DNA of 64,000 bases from Serpula lacrymans var. lacrymans S7.9 (GCF_000218685.1 NW_006763292.1:881087-945086), one strand, 5' to 3'. Counted from the stretch's first letter, positions 43,836 through 55,195 are shown. Numbers and translations are program-made. The notes: generated by a model from the sequence alone, not told the origin.

Positions 43836-44459
43836 CAAATGGTTCACTAGCTCCTCCAACCATTTCCAAACTGCTATATCTGGCGCTCCATTGTGTTTCT
43901 TGACTTCAATGACTGCAGTCAATGTTCTTTGTCTGCGCTTAAATTTCTATGAATCAAGTGTGAGCACAGTGTATTGAGTATCAAGTGAATGACTTACATT
44001 GCACCACTGTTCCTGTTTTCTAGTGTTGCTTAACCTTTCATCTGGTTTCTTTATCAGCCTGTTCTCCACCTCTTCCCACGTCTTGAGCTCGTCAGACTTG
44101 GTTTGCCTTTGCGCCAATTTCCAATATGTCCTAACCCTGTTGAATTTCACATTGATCAAGTCGATAAGGTAGCTTTTGGGGACATCAGGGAGACACCATT
44201 CTACCCTCTCTTCCTTTAAGTCCTTAAATAAAATCCGGATGACTTTATTGTTCCACTCTGAATTTTTATTGCCTTTTATATCAAAATGCAAGTCCTCTCC
44301 GTCTGGTCCACTTGCATTACCATCTCCTTGATTAAATGTGATAATGTCTTTTGTAGCAGCAGGCTCGTGAACAGCAAAGTCTTTGTCTTTGTCCACTGTA
44401 AATTTTGACTTGAATACACGTTGAACTAATCCCTATATATCAGTGAGTAGATGTAAAGT

Positions 44460-45200
44460 TATAACAGAGATCTCATGTTACTAACCACATACTACTTGTT
44501 CAATTATTTGTTATTATAGCACTGCTCTCTTTCAATTGCCTTCAGCCTCTGCTTGCCACGAGGAGATTTCACTTGTTCTTGCTATGTGTCAATATTCCTG
44601 GCTGCCTGTCCGAAAGAAGAGGAGGAAAGACCGGGGAATGCTTGTCACACTGCCCTTTTAATCAAGGATACAATCTTATCATCCTCATCATTGTCTACTC
44701 CACTGGGCTCCCTTGATGATGGTATCTGAGATGTCAAAGATCCATTAGATAGTGATGGGCTATAGTTGGCTTCACCTAGCTCAATCTAATCAAATGATGA
44801 GTGATGGTAAAGCTATGTGTTTATTTTTGCTACTGCATGTGCTACTAATCTTATCCTGGCAGACACCTTCTGATATTTTTAATTTACGGCGCAAAGCAAT
44901 TACCAATCTTGCCTCAACTTGCTGGCTAGATTGTTCTCCTTGCTTCTGCACCCTGCTGGAAAATCTAGCCTCAAAAGCTCTTTGCAGTTCCTCCTGGTAT
45001 GCGGTCTTCTCGGCTTCCAAGTGTTGTGCACTTATCCTTACAAACTCCTCCACCTTTTGGTTTTGTTCATATTGATTTTGTGTTCAGATTTCTTCCTGAT
45101 CTCGTAATGCAGTAGCCATAGATGCTTGAAAGTTTGTTATAAACTCTTCCTGTTCCACAACTAGGCTTTCTGTGAGCCTTTTTATCTACTCCTGCATCAA
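44460..45200 (-). pseudogene. Coiled-coil coding fragment, unidentified
   Basis: The minus strand reads VEQEEFITNFQASMATALRDQEEI, a stop, QNQYEQNQKVEEFVRISAQHLEAEKTAYQEELQRAFEARFSSRVQKQGEQSSQQVEARLVIALRRKLKI (about 45170-44790), a long heptad-rich Glu/Gln/Ala helix. Upstream stretches to 45350 also look coding but are frame-broken. It may be the N-terminal part of the gene at 43300-44400 or a separate gene. No function assigned. Confidence 0.4.
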
Positions 45201-46849
45201 TACAATGACTTTGCATGGGTATTCACAGCTCACCTGATTGTACATTTTTTCTTTATCTTTACCTTTTTCTCTCTCCATTTTGTGCAGGCGCTCTTGCAGC
45301 TTCATGGATTTATCTACTTTGTAATAATACCGTTTAGAGTTGGACAGTATTTCCTTGTTGATTAACCTTTTTTTGTTCTCATATATTTACATCAGCAAAA
45401 CTTTTAATATTCTGTGTTCATTGCTTACTCACAACAATCTTCCTCATAGGCTGGACATAGGTGTTGGTTATCCTATCAGGATAGGATATTTCCTCGTTAT
45501 GTCGTTGCACAGTGTGTGCTAGGTTGATTGGTCCGGATATCAATGTTTCTGTTTCTTGCTCTAGTTCTAGGCTGTTGATCTAACTAAGGTTAGACAAATC
45601 CAAGAAAGAAAGAAACAGTAAACTTAATGCCTACTGGTGTTAATAATCGGCTTTGGACCTCCATCATCTCATCATCAGTCATTGTGGGAGTCATCATGAA
45701 AAAGCGACAACTGTGACAAACAGTCTTGGACTTAATTGTCAAGGGAATCCTGGCCAAGATAAAGCCAGGTTTGGGTGTCCATGTTATTAAGGAGACAGAA
45801 ATCAGTTGCAAGCAAAGAAATAACGGGGGCAATTGTTGAGATAGCTTTGAGTTTCTTAGTATTATTGCCTTATATCATGCCTTATATCATTAAATTGAGT
45901 CACAGATGACACATTGGTTGAAGAGAGCCAGATAAGCTGAGGTGATCTGTTGCAATTTGAATCAAGACAATATATTTGATCAGACAAAAATCAGACAAAA
46001 ACATTGGTAGAGGATTGACATGATCAATTGTGCAACTTCACGCAAGAAAATTTGGTCTGCAATGGTAGACAAGAGGTTCATCTTAATTGGGGCAGTTGTG
46101 AGGTTGAGAACCCACAGGATAATATCTGAACCGCTTGGCAAAATATTATTGTAAATTTTTGCCATCACCACCTCGTTTTGTCTAACAAAAACCCCCAGAT
46201 AGTCAAAAGCCATGCATCTTGTTGCCCACCAACTTATTCAATCACAATGCCCAACTGCCGTACTTTTTACCCCCCTTCAAAGGATGTGAGCCAGGTTCTA
46301 CTATTACCAAATTCTATTACTAACCAACATTAATAGACAGTCAAATTGAGGCTTAAATGCCGCCTGTATCCTGCTACTCTCCTGAAGCCATTTTTGACAA
46401 AGATTCCTACTTGTACTATTTCAAATTTGGCTCATGCTGGTGCTCAATACCCATATGCTGGATTGCTTTTCTCAGTGTCATAGGTACAACCCTATATCCA
46501 CAATTGTGTGGTACAATTTTATGAAGGGTATAATTTATACCGGTACAACATTTTTTTCAAGTGACACTGCCATCCCCCAACAAACACATTGTTACTCTAT
46601 CTTGATCTGGCAGCAAAATTTCTTGGAGATATACTAGTCATGCAAATAGAAACAAAAGGGAGCTCAGTAGTAAATATGCGAGAGCGGGATACCACTATCT
46701 CAGACCACATTTTACCCATGTACATTTGAACCTCACACTCCACCTAACTGTACTCAACAATTGACACTCCAAGTATAGATTCATTTGTAAGATAAATGGT
46801 ATTAAAAGAGGCCAGAAATTACCAGAGTTAATACTCATCTTTTTCTCTA
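45201..46849. other. Intergenic, weak ORFs only
   Basis: Minus-strand frames at 45832-45590 and 46213-45980 and a plus frame at 46434-46637 are short, hydrophobic and unrecognised. No repeat or RNA gene found. Confidence 0.3.
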
Positions 46850-46850
46850 G

Positions 46851-47193
46851 GCCTCAAACTCCTCAAGAACTCTTTAATCTTTGCCATGCATCTGCCTGCA
46901 ACATCATCGAACAGATCTTTGGTGTGCTCAAACACTGTTTTCCAATTCTCAATGCTGCACCAGAGTACAGCATGGCAATTCAGGCCCTTATTCCCCCCGC
47001 GCTCTGCATCATCCACAATTTTATTTGGATTCACAATCTGAGTGAAATTGATGACTTTGAGAGCAACCTTTTGGACCCCAACCCCAGTTCACAAATGGGA
47101 ACCTTAGCAGAAGGCCCTCCAACTAAAGCGGCCAGGCTTGAAGCAAGCAGTCGTTGAGACACAATAGCTGCAGCAATGTGGGGCAATTATTAG
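46851..47193 (+). pseudogene. PIF/Harbinger transposase, C-terminal exon
   Basis: After a tttttctctag acceptor at 46850 the frame reads PQELFNLCHASACNIIEQIFGVLKHCFPILNAAPEYSMAIQALIPPALCIIHNFIWIHN. This is the R/N-IIE..FG.LK..F.IL...P.YS...Q..I..A...IHNFI pattern of DDE_Tnp_4 (Harbinger) transposases, including the third acidic catalytic residue (Glu of NIIE). A TGA at 47155-47157 interrupts the tail, which otherwise continues DTIAAAMWGNY to a stop at 47191-47193. Upstream exons with the first two Asp residues were not found. Confidence 0.75.
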
Positions 47194-47780
47194 GCGGAAT
47201 TGGTGCGCAGAGGATTAAGTTATTGTCTCCATTATTGTCAACTAGTATACTTTGTTGTGCACTCCTTCATTATATCAGCCATTTTTATGCAAACATTGAC
47301 CACATAAGATTTCACTCTACAGAGCTACAAATACAAGGTATGTAGATTAACATATGAACAAAAGGTGGCCTATACATCGTGAATGAAGGATTCTAACCAC
47401 GGACGGCAAAGTTCGTCCCATTTTGACATTGCAAGATATGATTCCACCATCGTCGTGTCCGACCTGATTTTCTAAACAAAGGTAAACAAATTAGCCACAA
47501 AGGCGAAATTATAGAATGCTCAGTGAATACTGAACAATACAGCAAAAAGAATAAAGAGGAAAGTGATTCAGAAAGAAGGGAAAATAGATAGCACAACTAG
47601 GTGCAGAATCACTAAAACTAACAGGTAGTGACCATGATGAGTTTTGAGCATCAAGGGAGGACTACATTCATTCGAACTAGCTAGTATATCAGCTCTGTCA
47701 TTAATTGTAGTTTACCAGGTTGCTTTTGTAGTCCCTCAATGAGATACAAGCTTGAATTTGAGCGTCAGGAGAGAATGTAC
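47194..47780. other. Intergenic
   Basis: AT-rich, no supported gene. About 47740-47815 (ERQERMYNGIVNLPPQVRTF) could be the extreme N-terminal edge of the Helitron helicase that follows. Confidence 0.35.
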
Positions 47781-47839
47781 AATGGCATAGTGAATTTGCC
47801 ACCTCAGGTGCGCACATTCTGATTATATAAGCTCACACT

Positions 47840-49420
47840 TTTCTTGGTGTTGCCTCCCCCATTCACAGTGCTGGAGGTGGGGGCAAAACAATATATCTGT
47901 AATACAATGACAGTCGTTGTCCGAGAAAGGGATAATCATAATGTTGCTTTATATGTAGCATCCTTTGGGATTGCATCCCTGCTCTTGGAGGGTGGCTGCA
48001 TAGCTCATTCATGCTTTGGAATCCCTATTCCTGTACATGAAACATCCACAGGCAGGATTCCAAAAACTCTGACCTCCATGAGGTATTGAGACATACCAAA
48101 GTTATTGTCTGGGATAAAGCACCAATTCAACACCGTCAGGGAATTGAAGCATTGAACCATACATTGCAGGACAATTTGGATAATCAGCTTCCATTTGGAG
48201 GCATTATAATGGTCTTTGGAGGGGACTTCCACTGAACAACACCTGTTGTTCTAAGAGAGTCAAGGCAACATATTGTTGGATATCTGGTCCCACAGGGCAC
48301 AGGAACAGGCGCGGGAGAAGGATTATTTTGGAAAATGAATGCCATAATAATGTAAATACATGCTTCTTATATAACAAACATATGTAAATATCATGTAAAA
48401 GACAATGATAGCCACAAAAGGCTGGTTGTAATCACAGAGTAAAGCTTCGGGCGAAGCTCCAAAGTTTGCTTACATAATATAATCTCTACACATATTATAT
48501 CTGCCTTTCTTAGAAGGTCACAACTGTGGACAAATATCTATGTCTGCTATCTCACACAGAACATGTGCCTTGACCGTACTCCAGAAAGCAAAGCCTTTGC
48601 TAGCTGGCTCCTGGATGTTGATGGGTGGTTGTGGAATTGCAGAAGATGGAACTATTGAGCTCCCCACCAACATGCTTATGCGAGAAAACACCATAGACTC
48701 ATTAGTCAACACTACCTATCATGGAATTGCAAATGGAGACAAAGATGACCATTATTTCCTCCACCGCACCATCTTCTCCACAAAAAATGATGCTATTAGC
48801 GACCTTAATTCAGCAATCCTCCCAAAATTCCCTGGAGAAGAGTTAGTAGCTCTGTCAATTGACAAAGTGGTTGGAGAGGGGCATAAACATTATCCTGTGG
48901 AATTCTTGAACTCCTTGCAAGTATCTGGCCTTCCTGAAGCGCACCTCAAACTTAAAGCTGGATATCCACTTATGCTCCTCCACAATATTGATCCCCTAAA
49001 TGGACTCTGTAATGGAACACGCATGATTTTGATAGAGATGAAGAGAAGAATATTGAAGTGCCATGTCTTGGGAGGAAAACATGCAGGAAAAATAGCTTTT
49101 ATTCCATGCCTCACATTGGAACCTTCATCATAAGAATTGCCCATCAAGCTATCACATTGTCAATTCCCTGTCCGTGTTGCCTTTGCCATGACCATCAACA
49201 AGTCTTAAGGTCAATTGGTGACACAGGTTGGGCTGGATTTATATGTTCCAGTGTTTTCACATGGGCAATTTTATGTTGCATTGTCTCGCTGCACTTCAGG
49301 AGAGAGAACAAAAGTGCTATTTCCACATGGTTCAAATGACAGACTCAAATGACAGATGTACTGTCAATGTGGTATATCCTGAAATTCTGACTGGCTTTAT
49401 CTGTGACTGGCAAGTAGATT
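47840..49420 (+). pseudogene. Helitron Pif1-type helicase domain, broken
   Basis: The Walker A remnant AGGGGKT is read near 47868-47892 in a frame shifted by one. Then come VALYVASFGIASLLLEGGCIAHSCFGIPIPVHETSTGRIPK, VIVWDKAPIQHRQGIEAL (Walker B, with the usual Glu replaced by Lys), QLPFGGIIMVFGGDFH and RESRQHIVG. After a gap, 48540-49133 reads GTIELPTNMLMRENTIDSLVN, SIDKVVGEGHKHYPVEFLNSLQVSGLPEAHLKLKAGYPLMLLHNIDPLNGLCNGTRM. FAMTINKS then a stop, [22 protein letters not shown] and VVYPEIL follow. The helicase unwinds DNA during rolling-circle transposition. Many frame breaks. Confidence 0.85.
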
Positions 49421-49817
49421 TTTCTCCAATTCTCACCCTTTTTACTAAAGTGTTTTGTTCTCAGATCATATTATCATCCTTTACCATTTCTGGAGTTTTT
49501 TTTTATATTTCTCATCAATTTATCAATGTAATACCCACAGACTTTTTATGTTACAATATATGTTGATGTTTGTAAAGATTCAATGAATCATCTGCTTGAA
49601 TTCAGTATACTGTGCACATATTTAGGGCAGGCTTATAAGGACATTCAACGGCAGAACAGCAAGTCAAACATGCATCATAGGATTCACTGAACATACATTA
49701 CAGACAGCACAAGTCCACTGACTTAACATTTTGATCACTTGACAGTATTATTATTATTATTATTATTTATCATATAACAAAAACATCACACCAGTGGCAG
49801 AGCCACGGGCTGGACCT
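49421..49817 (+). mobile_element. Helitron 3' tail with terminal hairpin
   Basis: Non-coding tail shared, with about the same order and high similarity, with 60850-61292. It ends in the hairpin GTGGC-aga-GCCAC at 49794-49806 followed by gggctggacct, after which the two copies diverge completely. A short GC hairpin close to the 3' end is typical of Helitrons; the expected CTRR end could be the ctgg within that tail. Confidence 0.7.
49746..49772 (+). repeat. (ATT)n microsatellite
   Basis: About eight uninterrupted ATT units in the Helitron 3' tail. The homologous tail near 61222-61245 has a shorter, interrupted run. Confidence 0.85.
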
Positions 49818-50104
49818 TGCACCATGTAAAGTGCAACCATAGTTTCAGTGCAGCTTACATGCAATACTGTTTAATATAGCATGAAATTATTTTTTATCAA
49901 CCATACTGTATTCCCATTGTAGTATTAGTTGAGATATGTACATATTGTTGTTATGGTGCCTAGAGCCTATACTATGTTACATTTTATTGTTGTTGCTGTA
50001 TGGAGCCAGGCATATGTACGGTACCATTGGTTGTATAGCTTAACATCATACCGTGCGGACATTATGGCGGGCTGTGAACACTTTGGGGAAATGTTGTACA
50101 TAGG

Positions 50105-50213
50105 TGGCTGACATGATAAAATTGGATATTGACCAGACCAGGGATTGAACCTGGAACCTTCTGGATACATGCCAGCTGCTCTACCAATTGAGCTATATGG
50201 CCAAGGTTATACA
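50105..50213 (-). mobile_element. 109-bp tRNA-like insertion with 7-bp direct repeats
   Basis: ACATAGG flanks it at 50098-50104 and 50214-50220. On the minus strand about 11 nt precede a complete 72-nt cloverleaf, and about 26 nt (aatatccaattttatc...) follow. The size and layout fit a very short tRNA-derived SINE or a retroposed tRNA. Its tail shares only the word ccaattt with the insertion at 43651-43835. Confidence 0.55.
50131..50202 (-). tRNA. tRNA-like sequence, 72 nt, anticodon position TGT (Thr), pseudo
   Basis: All stems have canonical length: acceptor GGCCATA/TCTGGTC (one mismatch), D stem GCTC/GAGC with loop AATTGGTA, anticodon stem GCTGG/CCAGA, and a perfect T stem CCAGG/CCTGG with loop TTCAATC. 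The anticodon loop is CATGTAT: position 33 is A instead of the invariant U, and the closing anticodon pair is mismatched. The anticodon triplet would be TGT. These defects and the flanking direct repeats argue against a functional tRNA-Thr gene. Confidence 0.6.
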
Positions 50214-51206
50214 ACATAGGATCTTAAACATAACATGCAACCACGGACGTCTTACACAGAATAGCTGCTGCATACTGGGCTGGCTTACAAATCAGAGGTA
50301 TTATCCTATGGAGTATTGGTATGTCAGAGTATATTCTAACATGACAGTGGTATGTTGTGAGTGTTTGCCGGGCATGTGTTGGCTGCCCCATATTTTTAAT
50401 GCTCTAACTATCTATTGGGAGCCTTGGATTTGAACTTCAAAAGCAGACACACGATATTGACCCAGGTAACTCAACTTTACAATGCGAGGTTTTTGGAATG
50501 GCAGGGACTTGCACAGCCTACTGGTTCCATCAGTGGTGGAGGGGGCAAAGGCTCACTAGTAAAGCTGTTCAGCACTAATTAATACTATTGAAGACGGCTT
50601 ACTAGGAACACACCAGACCTTGCTCAAAATGTAATAGTGCATGCTACACCTGCTGATGGACCACAGCTAGAAGACTTATCAGAAGAGAAAGCTTCACAGT
50701 CAGCAATGGCACTCATGATACTAGTACGGCTGGTATTATCCCATATGCTATGCTGCTCATACAGACTCAGATCAAGGTCTTGCTGATTCTGATGTTGATG
50801 ACAATGCTTATGAAAATCAAAAAGGCCCTATTGGCGGGGGTGGGGGATCAGATTCGGATACTATCCACTTGGATTTGGGTGCAGATGAAGATCAATGTAC
50901 ATATGAGCAAATTTTCAAAACATACAATGAAGATATGGAAGAACAAGGTAATTTTGACTGATATTTCCACGATAAATCAGTGCCACTATGTGGTGCCAGT
51001 GGTGATGATATGATACCCTCACAAGGTACACTGGTGTCTTCATATGTCTGACTCTTTATTGTTGATTGACCCCCAACCATCTTCTTCATTTCCTCAGCCA
51101 TTTTCTCATTTTCTCAGCCATTTAATGCACTACACCACACTTCCAGCTTCCGGGATCATTTACCCAGTTTCACTTCTTTCTTGCTCTTCAAAGCAAAAAT
51201 GGATTG

Positions 51207-51269
51207 CCACTACTAGAGTGAGGATAAGTCTTGGTGTTATTGGGTGGTTCCAATAGCTGACGTCTATTA
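51207..51269 (+). repeat. Direct repeat unit 1
   Basis: ccactactagagtgagg.ataagt...gg.ggttcc.atagctgacgtctat, recurring at 51843-51904. The two units differ at roughly a fifth of positions and lie about 636 bp apart. Confidence 0.6.
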
Positions 51270-51842
51270 ACAAGATATTGCCTTACTAGTATGTCCGTGA
51301 ACATCATGGCCAGCAATTTGGCCATGCAAGTTCGTGGTTTTGCACAGATATCAGCAGCTGCTATGGATGGTGACATTCCTTGGCATGCTCACTACTATTG
51401 ATTATTGATGATATCTTGGATATTTCAAAGAGTGCGTTGTCCCGTGATAATACCTGTGTTTCTGATAATAAATAACATATTTTACTGTAGTTGAGGTTGG
51501 CCAGTTTTGCATTCCCTTTGCCAGACTGTTTTTGGAAGATGTTAGTTGTTTGTGCCTCTCAGAACAACCCTGACTTGATGTATGGCGTGGACCCTGATAT
51601 TCCTGGCAAACTGATTGATGATTCATTACAACTACAACAAGTTGTTACAGACTTAGTGGTTAACACCATCAAGTCTTCTCTGTCCAAAGTTACTCACAAG
51701 GGCCTTGTCACCCAAAGTACGGAGCTCCTAGCATTGTATGATCAAAGTGTCACATTGGAGCTCTGTGTAACGGGCGCTGCTATTGGTGTTGCAAAGGACA
51801 AACTCAACCCAATTATTGATACATTCTGTCAGGTGGGCGACT

Positions 51843-51904
51843 CCACTACTAGAGTGAGAATAAGTGATGATGTCCTTGGGCGGTTCCCATAGCTGATGTC
51901 TATA
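51843..51904 (+). repeat. Direct repeat unit 2
   Basis: Second copy of the 62-bp motif at 51207-51269. The two units and the sequence between could be the ends of a small insertion, but neither TSDs nor terminal CA were established. Confidence 0.6.
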
Positions 51905-52159
51905 CTTAGGAATACGGTGGAATGGGTCTTGGTCTATCTCTCTCAAAATGATTATTCAACCTGTTCAGTATGCTCAAGGTCTTGCATCCGCTTTAATTTG
52001 CCCCCTAGAATCTAACACTGTCAGCCAGGAAGACAGACCTTTATTTGTTTCATTTTTCCCTCTCGACAAACCTATCTTCTCAACAAGTGTAGTCGGAGAC
52101 AGGTATCATTTTTGTTATAGTTTAATGTTGCCTTACATTATGCAGGACTTGCAGATTCA

Positions 52160-54562
52160 GATTCCCTTTGATCCACAAGGGCATGTGATAATGCAATGTG
52201 CCAGGCCCTTGCGCTTCAACTATACCATAATGTGCAATTGTGCAATACAGTGCCCAAACTATCCAGGAATGACTTAATCATGGTGTTGAAGAACTCAGCA
52301 GTGGGACCAGGGTTGTTTACAACAAAAATGCCATGCTCAAAAGCCAACATTTCACGCCAATGTTCAGCTGTCAGACCAGCAATGACTCCCAGTAGCAGAT
52401 TATACAAATTGGTGGGATTCAAAGTGATCAATAAAGTAGGGGTTCCAAATTTCTTAATAAGTGCTCAAATCTCATTTTTCCTGCACAGTTTGTATCTGAA
52501 GCTACTTTTTAGTTCCTTTGCAGCAAACTTTAAACAGCTCAACAGTTTTAATGCTCATCTCTGTTGCCGATTTGAAGGTTTGGCACCAGGATCACATTCC
52601 CAGGAAGATATCATGTTAGCCAGTTCAGGTGCAAGAAACTTCATTTCCTGCACAATTGTATCACACTCATGAGAGTTAACAGTGAATGATGTGTTCTTAG
52701 TAACCTCCCTTTTCTGCAGAATGTTCCAACATACATACATATGCAAATTGAGGATCTTTCTGGAACGGTAAGTCATGTTGTTTCAGCAAGTTGCACACCT
52801 GCTACTCAAATGATATTTGCTGATCAGGTTGGTGTTTTGGTTCGTTGAAGCCACCTATTTCCCAGGAATCCAAGTGAGGAAATAGGTAACCCATTAATCA
52901 CAGGTCTCTGTTGTTGATAAACTGAGAATCTGATTGCATTTCCAGAAAATTTCCGCCATTAATTACCCGCGATAATGATTGTGCTTTCATTAACTTGTAG
53001 TCTTTGGGAGTATAGTCCCCTGCTGCACATCCAACAGTGTATATTAGCAAAGTATCAAGGTGGGCTTCATGTTGCACAGCAGATTCAATATCTCTTTGAT
53101 CAGTGTAATCAGAGGTGGTAGCAAGGCTTCCATAGTCAAACTGTAAGTGACAAATCTTGACTGCTACAGGAACTGCCTCCTCAATGTCTTGCATACTCTC
53201 AGGATACAGGAAAGATTGTCAGCACTGAAAGACACACCCGCAATTATTTACCAAATGTTGTTCACAACAAGGAAATCAATCAAGGTTTGTATACGTCACT
53301 TTGACATAAGAACGGGCTTCAAAGATGCAATGTTTTCTCTTGTAGGTTTCACTTTCTAACCAACAAACAAAGCACACATAGTGTCAGAAATCTCAAGTCG
53401 AGAAGGGAAGGAGGTAAGGCTTGTCGCAGTTGTACAGAACCTTGGGGCATGACAGCAGCATTGCCTTTGATGTCTTTTTGAGACATTGCAGGATTGTAAC
53501 CAAACTGACCAGCATTTGTCTTGTAAGCAAAGATATGGGAAGTTTGGTCGCGCAAGCCCAGGATACCATCATAATATCATACAAAGTAGCAGTCTCCCAA
53601 CATTGAGATACATCCATTGGTAATTCACAAGTTTCATAGTACTGAAAGTTGGCAATGGCATCCAACAGTTGCTTTTCATCATGTACAAGACACCTTTTGC
53701 ATGAATTACACACCCACATAAAACCATATAAAACCGGGAGCATTCAGGTTTTTCAATGCTCTAGTATCTAGTAATGCATATTGATAGGCCTCAAGGTTGT
53801 AAGTTGAAGGAACAGTGGGAACAGTGGGAAGCAGCAAGCATGCATTCTGTAGTAATTGTGAACAAAAATCATTGGCATGAATGCAAGACAAAGCAGATCA
53901 AACACTGCTATGACTATATACAGCACAAGGGGAGCAAGCCTGAGCATCATAAGTCAGTGTCTCTTGCCATTCAGTGATGATGGATCGCTTCAACTGCAGA
54001 GCTGGTGCAGGAGGAAAGAGGTCATCATCAGGTGCATCATTGACAAGCACATGTCTAGATTGCTGACAAGAACAAGTTGTGTTGTGCAACTCATTTCAAA
54101 GCTGTTGGACTGTATCATCATCAGGGAAATTTTTAGTTCTGGGATGATCAAGTCTGAGACATGAAAAAGGACGTTCAACCCACAAAGGTTCAAACAACAA
54201 AGTGGCTGGCAGACGTTGTGATGTACAAGTATGGGAACATAGAGTCCTTAACATCCAAACCTTCCTATTGTTAGCTGGCAGTCATAAATGATGGGCTGCA
54301 GCCAGCATGCAAATGTCAACATCACGCAGAAATCAAATTTATCTAGTAAGGAGGCTAAATCTTCAAAGCTCACAACAATATATTTGCCTTTAGGCCAACA
54401 ATCATGGCGATGTATAGGAGCATGATTATAGATATTGAGAAATTTGAAGGAACAATTCAGTAGGTAGGTGGTGATATACAAGTGACTATCATCCAAAGCA
54501 TGTACAGGGACATCGGTGATAACTGCTGGCATAACAGTGCTAACATCAGATCCTGATAACAT
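52160..54562 (-). pseudogene. Helitron replication-initiator (Rep) half, broken
   Basis: In order on the minus strand: 54562-54248 (HALDDSHLYITTYLLNC, NIYNHAPIHRHDCWPKGKYIVVSFEDLASL), then LKRSIITEWQETLTYDAQACSPCAVYSH, CIHANDFCSQLLQN and a Cys-rich block CNSCKRCLVHDEKQLLDAI with ATLYDIMMVSWACATKLP (53743-53393; the DUF6570-like region). VPVAVKICHLQFDYGS, YTDQRD, NTVGCAAGDYTPKDYKLMKA-type and FINNRD blocks follow (53194-52898), then YVCWNILQKREV..SFTVNS, ITLNPTNLYNLLLGVIAGLTAEHWR, and YGIVEAQGPGTLHYHM (about 52180-52230), which carries the H-x-H Rep motif. The protein nicks and ligates DNA in rolling-circle transposition. Multiple frame breaks. Confidence 0.8.
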
Positions 54563-55195
54563 GAAAATGTTTTTGCAGAGTCAAAAGTATATTGGGTATA
54601 TTTCATTTTGCAAATCAAAATCAATCAATCCACATGTAAAACTGAACATCGTGTATTTGCCATCCAAAAACAAACACAAAATGTGAGTGACGTCCGTGGC
54701 AAAAAAGTGAGAAACACATACCAAGATTGGAAGTAGGGATTTGAGTAGCAGGCAGAGTATCCAATGTGAAAGGAGGTTGATTGACAGGATCAGAAAAATT
54801 GATATGGCCAACAGAGATCTACAAAGAAGATGTGTCGGCATTGGGGGTAAAACTGTTGGTTGCCCATGACAAGAGGTAATGGTGGAGAGGGAGACGACAA
54901 TGAAGACAAGATAAAGCGGAGAAAGAAAAAGCACAGCCTCTGATTTGATGGAAATACAAATTGGGTATAAAGCCTCCTTGAAAGAAAAAAACTTCAATTG
55001 CAAAATGTAAACCTGGATCCTACGGGTCCGGGAATAAGAGTCTGTACGGGAACAATTTTCCGAGCGCTTTAGCGAGAAATTCTGTTTTTTGATTTTCATG
55101 CTGGTGTGCCGCAACACCACCCTTTGGCACTCAGACCAATACCACCATCTACCTCACCATGCCCCAGACCCGTCTCATGCATCAGGAAAAACCCT
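54563..55195. other. 5' region of the minus-strand Helitron; unassigned ORF
   Basis: A 179-codon minus frame (55120-54581) is hydrophobic and rich in Leu/Ser/Ile with no recognisable motif; composition may keep it open. It includes the minus-strand palindrome cgctaaagcg near 55062-55071. The Helitron 5' end could not be fixed. Confidence 0.3.

Larger units (their letters stand above)
43300..44400 (-). pseudogene. Degraded multi-exon gene, unknown function, split by a tRNA-containing insertion
   Basis: The minus strand reads SEWNNKVIRILFKDLKEERVEWCLPDVPKSYLIDLINVKFNRVRTYWKLAQ...WEEVENRLIKKPDERLSNTRKQEQWCN. An intron follows (43947-43997, GT...TAG), then KFKRRQRTLTAVIEVKKHNGAPDIAVWKWLEELVNHL. 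The insertion comes next, then GEDGMILEESDVDRDNEGTVEKTYRVNMMFWRRNIEKELSIINKTRF...GLPKILYDNDWF, a TAG, and SYRELTIKVSKEQFRWF. Removing the insert joins LVNHL to GEDGM in frame. This looks like a large mushroom-genome family of unknown function; I recall no biochemical role. Confidence 0.6.
50221..52159. other. Unassigned region with a duplicated 62-bp motif
   Basis: Plus-strand pieces read as protein without a known family: about 50780-50960 (DSDVDDNAYENQKGPIGGGGGSDSD, acidic) and 51491-51892 (IDDSLQLQQVVTDLVVNTIKSSLSKVTHKGLVTQSTELLALYDQSVTLELC, a helical 133-codon frame). It lies next to the 3' side of the minus-strand Helitron Rep gene, where the rest of that gene would be expected, but I could not align it. 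Confidence 0.3.

Noticed and set aside
43627..43869. 80-codon frame containing LVAQLVRAPP...WVQSPAGP
   Set aside because: This is the well-known spurious translation of a tRNA sequence, here the tRNA-like part of the 185-bp insertion.
50371..50480. Another tRNA-like pair (gctctaac and ggatttgaactt)
   Set aside because: The A-box-like and B-box-like words are in the wrong order for either strand.
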